Origin: Pseudomicrostroma phylloplanum
Taxonomy: Eukaryota; Basidiomycota; Exobasidiomycetes; Microstromatales
Assembly (NCBI GenBank): GCA_039545275.1
Contig: BCHS01000001.1
Span: 1,318,853 to 1,382,852, forward strand
DNA length: 64,000 nucleotides
Direction: 5' to 3'
The first letter of the stretch is position 1, and each line of letters opens with the position of its first letter. The notes below the pieces were generated by a model. It saw only the letters and a program-made list of their open reading frames with translations, was not told the DNA's origin and made no database searches. This document shows, in pieces, positions 22,310 to 32,397 of this stretch. A program made the position numbers and the translations under genes.

Positions 22310-22932
22310 TCATCCTTCATCCCACCGCTGTCCTCGTACGTCCTGTACCTCTGACCACCTGGCTGCGCTCTCCCTCCTGGCAGCTTCTTCCCATACGTCA
22401 AGGTCCAAGCTGTGGCAAGGTCGTAGTATTGTTGCTCTCAGAACAAGGTCCTGTATCGGAGCTACCTGCCAATCGGCGGGGACTTTGGCCAAGGGCACTT
22501 CAAGAGATGCAGGCAAGGCGCCCTGGAGTGAAGTGTTGCATAAGGGTGGAGAGGATGTCAGAGTGGCAGCGCTTTCGAGCAGTCCCAATCCGTCTACGAG
22601 TATTTGAGACTCACTTCTGATGCCTCCAGGTCTCCCATGACCATCACCTTGGTCTTGAGCTCGAAGGACGTCGGAGCGACTAGGCTGAAGTCCACGAGGA
22701 GAGTCGTCTTACGATAGGAAATAAGGCCGAGCTGCGTATCTGTGTCATATGCAAGAGTCCTGTAGACAAGGGCGAAAGCGTTGCCAATCAGCTACAGTCA
22801 GAGCTCTCTCGTCCCACACAGTCGGCTTGCAGCTCACATGCCGGCTGTGCGGATCGTGCATCCTGCGTAGCTCGGAAGGAGGTCCGCGAGAGGGATGATG
22901 GCCGCAGGGGTCGGCCTGGCAGAGCTCTGCAT
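22310..22932 (-). CDS. TEN1: Probable CST-complex subunit TEN1 (telomere OB-fold protein)
   Basis: Three exons (22932-22838, 22759-22615, 22465-22310) give 131 residues; human TEN1 has 123. The order of conserved features fits TEN1: IPLADLLPSYAGCTIRTAGM, then TLAYDTDTQLGLISYRKTTL, LLVDFSLVAPTSFELKTKVM, VMGDLEASE, and DLVLRATILRPCHSLDLDVW with an EEAARRE helix at the end. It is a small single-domain OB fold: strand 1 IRTAGM, the LxYD turn, the VxxxLVxP strand, the G-E/D-L strand, and a C-terminal helix that would contact STN1. Exon 3 could instead start 15 bases later. TEN1 is hard to find in fungi by simple search, so this rests on pattern and exon logic. Confidence 0.65.
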
Positions 22933-23229
22933 GATCGCTGACGAAGCCGACTGCAGAAGGAGGAGACCTTCGCTAACTACGATCTGTTGAGCTCTTTAGA
23001 GCTGCTCCCGTCATGCTGACGTCGATGATGGAGTGTTGGTGAGGAAAGGAAAGAGGCAGAAGCGGAAGCGCAGCGTGGAGGTGTTGGACTCGCTGCACCT
23101 CTTCCCGCATCCTCCATCCGTACTTCCTTCCACAACCTCTACAAGCCAACGAAGCCTCTGGCCCGGCCGTTCTTATCTACTGTGCTTTTGCAGATCTCAA
23201 AGCTGCTCAGCAGCTTACAATTGTTCGGT

Positions 23230-24115
23230 ATGGCGACCGCTCTGGATCACTTGTCCTCGCAAAGCGCTGAGCTGCCCAGATTCCTCAAGCTGCGAGTTAC
23301 TTCTGCAGGTCGCCAGACTGCTGCCGACAAGTCGACCGAGGGTTCGTCAGACACACAGTCCGGCAGGATCGATGATGCAGTCTCACTCCCTATCACCAGG
23401 GCTGCGGTATCTTCCTCATCTCCTGCTCTCCTGGTACCACCCCTCAACTTCCAGAATGTCACCTTCGGCATCTCGCGCTCTGGGCATCCAAACGAACGCA
23501 ATTATGAATTTCTGCGTCGGCTCAGGCTCAAGACGATCATGTACGTCGCTACAGATGACTATCGGCCAAAGATATCGAGCTTTGCCGAGGAAGAGGGGAT
23601 TAAAGTGCTGCATTTCCGCGTCAGCGTGAACAAGGAGCCTTTTGGCGAGAGTGAGTGGGCTGGTCGTGGGAGACCAGAAGTCGTCAGGGAGAGAGGCCTC
23701 ATAGCGGCCTGACTGAGCTGTTCGTTGACCTCCCTCTCCTCGATTTCTGCTCTGGTCTCACAGTGGAAGCAGACATTGTAGCCGAAGCATTATCTCAGGC
23801 ATTAGACAAGCGCAACTATCCCTTGCTCATACACTGCAACAAAGGAAAGGCGAGGGTAGGCGTGATCACGGGCCTCATTCGTCGGTTGCAGGGCTGGAGT
23901 CATACCAGCATCTTCGAAGAGTATGCGAGATTCGCCGGGACAAAGGCTGTAGACGAAGAGGTGAGTGAAGAGACAAGGGCAGTATCCGGAGCGTAAGGCG
24001 AGCATTGCTGACGATCCTCTCTGCTACTTTGCCTCCTGTGGCCACGCAGTTCATTGAAGTCTTCGACCTCTCATCAGTACGCATCGACCCTGAACACAAG
24101 CCTGATTGGCTATGA
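23230..24115 (+). CDS. Tyrosine/inositol-pyrophosphate phosphatase, SIW14/OCA family
   Basis: Three exons (23230-23650, 23764-23960, 24050-24115) encode 227 residues. After about 75 low-complexity residues comes PPLNFQNVTFGISRSGHPNE (the NFxxVxxGxxRSxxP motif of Siw14/Oca1), LRLKTIMYVATDDYRP, and the active site LLIHCNKGKARVGVITGLIR with CX5R. The end WSHTSIFEEYARFAGTK and DLSSVRI follow the family. Yeast Siw14 cleaves the 5-beta phosphate of inositol pyrophosphates; paralogues Oca1/2/4/6 differ, and this copy keeps the catalytic Cys and Arg. A 5' exon upstream of the ATG is possible because a strong acceptor (TTTTGCAG) precedes it. Confidence 0.87.
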
Positions 24116-24486
24116 GAAGAATTGTAGATCCTCTGTCACTATCTTTGCCCTTTTTGTAATATACATGTACAACTTGCGAACGCGGTACGGCACAGAGACT
24201 CAGGCCCTACTGACCAGCGGAATTGCTGAGAGCAACTTGTCCAGTCGTACCCAGTCTCTGACCAGTAGCGCCTTGCTTCCTCAAACCTTCGCCATCTCTC
24301 CGATCCAGTATCTTAGTGCAGCGTCTGTCTTCTCTGATCAGCTAGCACCCTCAGTGAACCTTGCTGGTAGGCCTGCCTCCACCTTGCCTCTTCGGCGGGC
24401 GAGAGACTGGCGTCTGAACGGATGACGGATCCTATCGAGAGGAAGAAGCTGCGAGCAAGGAGGAATCATAACAGGCAGGTTTATTG
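24116..24486. other. Convergent intergenic region
   Basis: 371 bases between the stops of the phosphatase gene and MGR2. One plus-strand frame continues through it but has no exon logic. Nothing else seen. Confidence 0.55.
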
Positions 24487-24868
24487 TCAGCTGCCAGACT
24501 CGAGAACCAGGAGTCAGCAGTCATCACTCCCTCTCGCTCGCAGACTCACGCAAAGGTCGCAGCACTGGTACCCATGAACTGGCTCATGGTGGCCAGAGCT
24601 CCCTTGGGTCCCGGACCTGCCCTTAGGATCTGGAATGCACCACCGATGAATCCGATAGACAGTCCTACACCTGCTCCCATCATTGCTCCCATTTGAACTG
24701 CAGGCATAGTAACGGAATGAGTAGGTCATGTGAGCTTCGGGGCAGCAGTGGCGTCGCTGGAAGGACAGATGCTGGCTACTCACGCTTTTGCCAGACAGAA
24801 GGGGCCTGCGGAATCATCTGGGCCTGGCCGGGAGCCTGATGAACTTGCATTGGTGGCATGGCTGGCAT
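24487..24868 (-). CDS. MGR2: TIM23-associated protein MGR2 (ROMO1 family)
   Basis: Small inner-membrane protein that gates lateral release at the TIM23 translocase. Exons 24868-24784, 24697-24550 and a 4-base terminal exon 24490-24487 give 78 residues. A Pro/Gln/Met-rich N-terminus leads into LQMGAMMGAGVGLSIGFIGG, then AFQILRAGPGPKGALATMSQ and FMGTSAATFA. The GxxxGxxxG helix, the positively charged turn and the second hydrophobic segment are the ROMO1/Mgr2 hairpin. The final splice joins GC to CTGA, giving Ala-stop; the protein is shorter at the C-terminus than most homologues. It is divergent from SHE9, also a mitochondrial inner-membrane protein. Confidence 0.85.
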
Positions 24869-25081
24869 GGCTGCGGATTATCTCGGGTGAGGTGGAAGAC
24901 TGGTTGCTATAGAAGTGCCGTAGGGTCGAGAGAAGGTGAGGAGCCCCGGTGACCGGGAAGGAGTCGACGTCGGCGGAAGCCGAGAAGCGCGCAGCTCGGA
25001 CCAAGTCCAACACTTTGGCAGGGATACCCAGCCACTTCTTCCTGTTGTCCTCGAGCACCACTACTCAGCACAGCCGGCGGT

Positions 25082-26401
25082 ATGAGCGCTTCAAGATCCG
25101 TCTCGTCTGCTATACGAATATTGCCAAGCAGACTGGGTTCCGTCCCGGCGCTGCGACCCCCTCACCTTCCTTCTACAGCCCTCCCCGGCCGGTATTACTC
25201 GCAGCAGAAACCAGCCGACTCGCCTTCAGCATCTTCGCAAGACGCAGGGCCTTCGAGCTCGCCATCCTCTTCCTCTGCTTCGCAGTCATCATCTTCGTCA
25301 TCCTTCTTCTCCTCTCGGCAACAAAACCTCAAAAACCAATTCGCCCCGCACTGGCAGCGCCTGTCCAGTTCTATAGCATCTCACCGCTCCACCCTCGCAC
25401 CCAAGCTCCGCTCCGAGCTGACCCGTCTAGGGGACAAGTGGAACATCTACAGCGGCTATGACCAGATCGAATCGGCCAAGAAGCGGGTCATAGACTCGGA
25501 GGATCGTCTCGAAGCCCTACGTAACGCTCAGAATGAAGCCAAGAGTCGTTATGTGCAGGCCGTGACGAGGAGGAGCACGTCGCAAAAGACGATCAATGAC
25601 CTGCTTTCACGCAAGGCGTCTTGGTCTGACGAGGATCTGATCAAGTACACGTCGTTGCTCAGATCGGAACACGGAGAGGCAAGAGAGGAAGAATTGGCAA
25701 GGGAGGAGTTTGATACAGCGGAGAGGGAGGTGAGCAAGGCGTGGGACGAGGTGGTCAAGAGGACTCTGGAGCGGTATCACGATGAACAGATCTGGAGCGA
25801 TCGAGTGCGAAACGTTAGTAGCTACACACAGCTAGCCGTCGTCGGTCTCAACGGTGAGTCGCCAAACCTCCTCATCTGAGGACGTTGACAGTCTCGAGGC
25901 GCATTCCGCTGATTGTGCTCTCTTTCGGCCTCTTCAGTCTTCATCTTCGCCCTGGCCATCCTCCTGGTCGAACCTTACAAGCGGCGCAAGCTAGCCGAGA
26001 CCTTCGAGTCGCGTCTTATCAAGGGGGAAGAGCAAGGTAGACTCGCCCTGGAAGGAGTCATTCATCGCTTTGATAAGAGTGTGCAGGGGCTGTCCGAGGA
26101 GCTGCAGGAGATCAAAACGGGCCAGTCAGGACTGCTCGCAGTGGCTGGTGTGGCGGAGAAGCAGAGGAGCGAGGAAGTGGGAAGAAGCACTACGGACCCG
26201 TCAGTGACGGAGGGACCTGTGCCAGTCGAAGCGGAGGCCGAGGCCGACACGGACGTCCTCGCGATGGCCAAGAGGCGTACACGCTTCCTCCACTCGCCTC
26301 GGACAGACGCGGAGAAGGAGCGTAGGGTCGAGGTCGCCGTCGCTACCAGCATCGGAGCTGTGGTGGGCACCACCCTCTGGGCGATCCTCTTCCGATCGTG
26401 A
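25082..26401 (+). CDS. SHE9: Mitochondrial inner-membrane protein SHE9/MDM33
   Basis: Two exons (25082-25853, 25938-26401) give 411 residues. A presequence (RSVSSAIRILPSRLGSVPAL) and a poly-Ser spacer lead into the She9 domain: KWNIYSGYDQIESAKKRVID, RLEALRNAQNEAKSRYVQAV, TSQKTINDLLSRKASWSDED, LIKYTSLLRSEHGEAREEEL. A membrane helix (VFIFALAILLVEPYKRRKLA) follows the splice, then a coiled coil, and a second helix (SIGAVVGTTLWAILF) ends the protein. Yeast Mdm33 shapes the inner membrane and promotes its fission. The arrangement of matrix coiled coils and two membrane spans matches the family. Confidence 0.94.
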
Positions 26402-26506
26402 GGCATCAACAGTCGTGAGCAATGTTGCAACCCTGCTTGCAAATAGAGACCATCTGCAACACGTATGTAATTACCAACCCTCGCGGCCTGCCATCGACTC
26501 CTATGT

Positions 26507-29017
26507 CTACACCGTTGCGATAATTTCCGATGCCTTCTCCAGCGCGCTGATCTGTAGAGATATAGCAGAGGCATAGACAAAGGTCAGCGAAGAGTTTGGG
26601 ACAACAAGGCACTCTCCTCCTGCGACTCACCATCTTCACACACTCCTTCCTACGCGTGACGACATGATCACTTTCCCTCATGACCTCGCTCAGCGCGTCT
26701 GGCTTGGCATATAGCTCTTGCAGCAGCTCGCGTTGCAGCGAAGCCTTGGCCTCTGTGACGAGGTGGAGCATCGTAGCCTTGGGGATCATGTCAATGACTG
26801 TCCGCTTGGTGATGTTGTAGTACGAAGTAATCAGGAGCTTGATGACTTCCACTTCCATTGTCTCCCGATCGGTCAGCTGTCCACTGGCTCGCAGACTCGT
26901 CGGCGGTGACTCCATCAGTGCTTGGCGAGCCTTGTTGTTCTGCTGTTGCTTTGACCCCGAGAAGAAGGATCCGAAGAAGCCCTGCTCGTTCTTGACGGTC
27001 ACATCGAGGTCCTTGTCGTTGTTGATGGCCAACTCTTTTCGGCGAGCGTCTGTAGGAGGCTTCTCGGGTGGGTGCATTCGCTCATTCACAATGGCCATGG
27101 CTCGGTGGCCTGAGATGAAGTCGGGGTGACCAGTGTTCAGGTAGCAGGCTTCAGAAGCAACAATGTCCGTTACGAGCTTGGTTGTAGGAGCCAGACAGCG
27201 CTTGAAGAATTGAATGACGACTGTGTTGAATCGTTCGCGGAGGGCAGGGAAGCGACGGAAAGACTGGTTCTTGTTCAAGAGCTGGCTCAAGATCCTGACC
27301 AATTCGTCGTACACGAGGCCAACACACTTGAGACTTGGCTCTTCCAATCGCTTAATTTGCTGCTTGACGATGACCTCGAAGGCAGTCGTGCCAACAAAGA
27401 GAGCAGGAGACGAACCGCTGGAGTTGTAGAGGATGGTTCGAATGTCGGCCTCCTTGACAGAGTCAAAGGGGTCGATTGCCTTGACTCCATTCGCAAAGAG
27501 CTCGTGGAAGACGAAGCTGATCCGGGCACCTCCTGCAAGCTCGTTTACAGAGAGATCGTTGGAGTTTCCATCGATCACTGTACGGAACTCGTTGCAGAAC
27601 TCTGTGATGATGGTCAGGACGATGTTACCACTGTTCGCCTCTCCCAGCGGTCCACCGAGACTTTGCAGCTCCTGTTGATACTTGGCCAATTGAGACCCAA
27701 TCTTTGACTTGATGTCCGGCAGAGTATTCCTGATGTGGTGCATCAGAATTGTGTTGAGCTTCCTGGCCAGAAAGGGTGTGCCGCAATACGTCGCTTTGCT
27801 CTTGTAGCTCGGGTGGTTCTCGAAGAAGGACTTCTCCGCCTCCAATGCCGCGCTGACTGCCTTCTTCTGATCAATGTCTCGCTGCCCTCTGTTCACAACG
27901 GGAACGTAGCCCAGACGCAGCGGAATGACTCGGCCCGCCAAGATGTCCACGACATCGGTACCTTGATCCCTACACGATGATTTGGGTGGTGTGGAAGGAC
28001 CGTCAGCTCCTCCTCTCACTGATCAGACCTCTCTTACTGTTCACTACTCACATGAGATCGACCTTTGTCAATACACCGACTGTCCTGTTTCCATCCGGGT
28101 CTACCTCCCTCGCCATCTTCAGACCATCACTGTTTGCAAGATCGGTATTGGCCGCTGTGACAGCCAGGATGACTGCATTGGGCTTCGAGATGAACTTGAG
28201 AACCATGTCTCGAATCTGGCGCTCAATATCTCTGGGCTGGTCACCGACGGGGACCTGGGAGAAACAAAGGCCAATTCGGTGAGGTTATGAGCGGGGCCCC
28301 TTTGAATACGCAGACCTCTGCTCCGCATGCTCACCTTGGTCAGACCTGGCAGATCCACTAGTGTCAGCGTCAGGACATTAGGCGAGTAGATTCTTAAGTT
28401 GATCGGTTGAGGAGAGATACCAGCGTTCTTCCCGGTTTTGAGCTCTGTATCTCTCACAATCTCCTCCCTGATCTTTTGGAAGTCGTGGAACTTCTCACCG
28501 GGCAGGTGCAGAAACTCTCCCCACTCGTGAGGATTGGTCTGATTGCCCTCTGCTCCTGGTGTGGGTGTGTCGCCATTCTGGACTCCACCCTTGGCTCCTG
28601 CAGCGGGACGGTTGATGAGCTGCAGCACCAGAGGTCGACGGGTAACGATACCGGTACCTCGGGGCAGGAAGTCCCTGCCGACAATGTTCTCTAAGACTGA
28701 CGACTTTCCGGAAGACTGACTACCCAATACGGTGATCTGGGGCAAATCGATTGGATTTTGGATACCAACCTAACGATCGACACAAGGAAGAGAGACGCAT
28801 ATCAGAACCTACTTTGGCCGACGCCGTATATGCTGTCGCTCGGGCTACTCACATTGGTGAAAGCATCTTGCAGCTAGCGGGGTAGAATGTATGCAGTGGG
28901 AGCAAGTGTACAAGTCAGCTTCGGCCTGCAGATGATCAGCGCCATAGAGGCAGTCCCACGCTCGCCGCGGGGACTGACCTTGTTGACCAAAGTGATCAGT
29001 CCTGTGTCCATCGCCAT
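26507..29017 (-). CDS. VPS1: Dynamin-like GTPase VPS1
   Basis: Six exons (29017-28979, a 21-base micro-exon 28873-28853, 28769-28335, 28254-28052, 27969-26631, 26551-26507) encode 693 residues; yeast Vps1 has 704. The start [20 protein letters not shown] runs across the micro-exon. GTPase motifs: G1 [19 protein letters not shown]2 [13 protein letters not shown]3 [11 protein letters not shown]4 [10 protein letters not shown]. The Vps1-type insert (Gly/Pro/Asn-rich, residues about 75-98) follows G2. The stalk ([20 protein letters not shown]) and GED ([20 protein letters not shown]) are complete, with no PH or proline-rich domain. It acts in vacuolar sorting, endosome recycling and peroxisome fission. 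Confidence 0.97.
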
Positions 29018-29483
29018 GTTGATCTATCGCAGTATTCGATGTCGGTCAGATGCGATGAAGAGGCCGCGATGGGCAAGAGTCGTGCGCAAGGCTAGCAGCT
29101 GTTTGCAAAGTCGGAGTCGCCGCTGAGCAGAGATGCGTGACTGCGAGGACAATGTGCGCTGCTTCGTCAAGTGAGGTGTGATGGTACGAAGCTCAGCTTG
29201 CAAGGAAGGGTGGAGTGAGAAGCGTACGATCGATGGTTGGAGTGAGGGTGAGACGCATCCAACACACACCCCACGGCAGCCACAGCCACAGGTGTCCAGC
29301 TCCAGCCAGCCTGGCCTTGGCTCGGGGCCCTGGCGCGCGCTGAGCCCAACTCCACTCAGCACAGGGCGCACCCACCACACACGCGGGGGGCGTCGTCAGC
29401 CTCGGACCATCACTGCTTGCCGTACCTACACTTGGCATCGCACAGGACCCTTACCGATCACCTCTTCATCACCTCGGACAACC
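29018..29483. promoter_or_regulatory. Divergent upstream region, VPS1 / PRE8
   Basis: 466 bases between opposing start codons. It is CACAC and C-rich in the middle (around 29255-29390), with no obvious TATA box. Overlapping open frames here look like by-products of high GC. Confidence 0.4.
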
Positions 29484-30721
29484 ATGGCAGGACGCGGTGA
29501 AGGAGCTTACAGGTGAGGCAAGCTTCTGACGCTGGCTGAGACTCCTCCTCGAGCCGTCGCTGACGATACTGACCCACTTGTCCACCTCTCACAGCTTCTC
29601 CCTTACAACCTTCTCGCCAAGTGGAAAGGTGAGCAGCAGGCAAGCAGCGGCATGCTAGACCACCGCATAGCTTCCAGAGCTGATCATTATCCTCTGCTGC
29701 CTCCATAGCTCGTACAAATTGAACACGCCCTAGCAGCAGTCAACTCGGGAGCGACATGTCTGGGAATCAAGGGTGATTTTCTTCATTGCACTGCCTGCGA
29801 GCCATCTGTACCAATGCTTACGCTGCCTATCCCACTCTCACCACCAACAGCCACAAATGCAATCGTACTAGCAGTAGAGAAGTCACCCCCTTCGCCACTA
29901 GTGGACACTACTGGGCTAGAGAAGCTCGCCATCATTTGTCCTAACATCGGCATGGTCTACTCTGGGATGGGACCAGACTTCAGAGTCTTAGTCGCAAGGG
30001 CGAGAAAGAGTGCCCAGGCGTATTGGAAGATCTACGGAGAGTATCCGCCTACAAGAGTACTGGTACAGGAGGTGGCAGCTATCATGCAGGAGGCAACACA
30101 GAGGGGGTGAGTACGATGGGCAGATGGACGCATGCCGCTCTTGTTCCATTCTGACAGTCTACGGCCTCTCCTCTATCACTAACGCTTCGCAGAGGAGTAC
30201 GTCCATTCGGTGTGTCACTGCTAGTGGCCGGCTATGACTCGCATCGTGGACCTTCGCTGTACCAGATTGATCCCAGTGGGAGTTTCTTCATGTGGAAGGC
30301 CAGCGCGATCGGCAAGAGCGGCGTGAACGGAAAGGTCTTCTTGGAGAAGAGGTGAGTGGTGGACGTAGTCACCTCAGGTTGATGCCTTTATGCTGATCAG
30401 CTTATGTGGCTCTCATGATCAGGTACTCTTCTGAGCTATCTCTCGAGGATGCCATTCACACCTCCATTCTCACACTAAAGGAGTCGTTCGAGGGGCAGAT
30501 GACAGAGAAGACTGTGGAAATTGGAATCATTGGCACAAGCACAACGGCAAAAGTGGGAGGCGGAGAGAATGAGAAGACGATGCCCGTCTTCAGGAAGCTC
30601 ACAGAGGGCGAGATTCGGGACTAGTGAGTCGAAGCGCAACGATGTAGGAGCAATCTGCGTACGTGTGCGATGAACTGACACTTTGCCTTTGCGCTTCTCT
30701 GTACACAGCTTGGCACTGTAG
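29484..30721 (+). CDS. PRE8: 20S proteasome subunit alpha-2
   Basis: Seven exons (29484-29512, 29595-29628, 29709-29772, 29851-30106, 30193-30351, 30423-30623, 30709-30721) give 251 residues; yeast Pre8 has 250. It opens [20 protein letters not shown] with [20 protein letters not shown], the alpha-type N-terminal helix. [40 protein letters not shown] and [13 protein letters not shown] follow as in alpha-2. The last exon has only 13 bases (YLAL and stop). The usual QIEYA of alpha subunits is QIEHA here. It sits in the outer ring of the core particle. Confidence 0.97.
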
Positions 30722-30979
30722 AGATCAACATATATCCCAATGACATCTCACTCACGAATTGACTCGACGAGGGAATCTGAGCTGACTGAGCTGCTGTCCT
30801 TTCCTGCCAGCTGTATCGCTTTGGCGCTGCGCTGTACGACGACGAGAGCTGCATTCGCTGTGGCGATCAGGAACGCAACGAGCGAGACTGCATACGTTAC
30901 AATGCACAGGGTACGATAGGATACAACGTTACTGACGACACTCAAAACTAGATTCAGATACTCCTCCAAGCGCGTGTCC

Positions 30980-32164
30980 TCACTCCGCATCCTCCTTGAC
31001 CTTCACGACAAACTTTCCGAATGCCCTCCCAGTCATCAACTTCTCGTACGCCTTTGGAGCTTCCTTGAAGGAGAAGGAAGAATCAATTTTTGGATCAAGG
31101 TAGCCGCCCTCGACGAAGCTGTTCAATCTGTCCCAGTCTTGCCTTCGACACCACAACGGCCCACCTTGGATGACACCTGAGGCTCCTCCGCACCAGGCGG
31201 GTAAAATGTTGGTCTGAATTGCATTCTTGAGGAAAACAATGACCGACCAGAACAGATTGTCTGCCTCGATCGAGGAGGCTCCGGTGTTGAAGTACGTGCC
31301 GCCCTTCTTGAGGTACTCGGCGCAGCGAAGTTGGGTGGCGGAGGATCCAACACAGTCCAGGATGACGTCGAAGGCAGCTGGAGAGTCGGCTGCGTATTTC
31401 TCCTTGAGCATATCCTCCACGTTCTTCTCCTTACGGTAGTCTATGAACTCGTCGATGTGGCCGCGCTTCTGCAGCTCCCCTATCTTTTGTCCAGACGCTG
31501 TAGCGACCAGATGACTGACTCCCACCAGCGGGCTCTTGAGCATGGCGGCTAGAAGCACACCAATCCCGGTGGATGCACCAAGGAGCAAAACTCGATTTCC
31601 CTTCTTTGCAAAGCCTTCCATCCTGACAGCGGTCAGGCCGACGATGGCCAGTCCAGCAGCTTGCTCTGAGCTGAGTCGATTAGGCGGAAGTGGAGCCAGT
31701 CCCTCAATCGGGACGACGGTGTGCTCGGTGAGGCTTCCCTGTCTCCCTCGGAAGTCTGCGGCGTGAATCATGCCATACACCTTTTGACCTACCTCGGGCA
31801 CAAAGTCAGCATCAGCGGTTGCGGCTGTAGGCGCCTTCACGGAGAGGACACGACCGACAAAGTCGGAGCCCATTGTGCGGGGCAAGTTTTGAACGAGGCC
31901 GGGGAGAACGGATGCGATCTTCCAGTCCACTGCGAAAGTTGATGTACACAGCAGGATGTGAGCAAAACCTCCTCGGGATGAACCTCTGCACCTCTCTTTC
32001 ACTTTCCACGCACCTGGGTTGATGCTGGCCTGCTCGATGGCCACGAGGACCTGTCCAGGCTTCAGCTCGGGAATGGGCACCTCCTTGTCGAGGGTGAGCT
32101 GCGTCGCGGGCGAGCCCCTCGCCTGCAGACGCCAAGCAGTGGTAGTAGTTGGCAGAGAGGTCAT
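30980..32164 (-). CDS. Zinc-independent medium-chain quinone oxidoreductase-like dehydrogenase
   Basis: Two exons (32164-32014, 31929-30980) encode 366 residues. This is an MDR superfamily enzyme without the structural zinc lobe. The N-terminal GroES-like part has PGQVLVAIEQASINP, TMGSDFVGRVLSV and VGQKVYGMIHAADF. The Rossmann part has NRVLLLGASTGIGVLLAAML (glycine-rich motif variant), FIDYRKEKNVEDML and FDVILDCVGSSA. The end AYEKLMTGRAFGKFVVKV is typical of NADPH:quinone reductase and RTN4IP1-like proteins. The substrate is unknown. The first intron begins with GTGCGT, a weaker donor than its neighbours, but it restores NPVDWK. It is divergent from PHO8 with 233 bases between starts. Confidence 0.92.
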   Translation of the reverse strand: MTSLPTTTTAWRLQARGSPATQLTLDKEVPIPELKPGQVLVAIEQASINPGAWKVKERCRGSSRGGFAHILLCTSTFAVDWKIASVLPGLVQNLPRTMGSDFVGRVLSVKAPTAATADADFVPEVGQKVYGMIHAADFRGRQGSLTEHTVVPIEGLAPLPPNRLSSEQAAGLAIVGLTAVRMEGFAKKGNRVLLLGASTGIGVLLAAMLKSPLVGVSHLVATASGQKIGELQKRGHIDEFIDYRKEKNVEDMLKEKYAADSPAAFDVILDCVGSSATQLRCAEYLKKGGTYFNTGASSIEADNLFWSVIVFLKNAIQTNILPAWCGGASGVIQGGPLWCRRQDWDRLNSFVEGGYLDPKIDSSFSFKEAPKAYEKLMTGRAFGKFVVKVKEDAE

Positions 32165-32397
32165 ATTGAGCTTGATCTTCCAAGGTGTTGGTGCGAAAAG
32201 TCGACGGTGGACATCGAAGAAGCATTGAAGGCCACCATGGGGTCACATGCGAAGCAGCCGGCCGTGTGGAGGAGCGGAGCGGAGCAATCGGGCCGCATTG
32301 GATCGGATGGAGGCAGAGGGGCAGACAATCTCGGTACGCTGCTCCTTTCGATCGTCTTGAAATACCCACCAGATCCACTACAGTCACTACCTGCACC

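Noticed and set aside
32185..32397. In-frame extension upstream of PHO8
   Set aside because: The added residues have no homology and fall in the divergent promoter; the ATG at 32398 gives the usual short cytosolic tail before the membrane helix.
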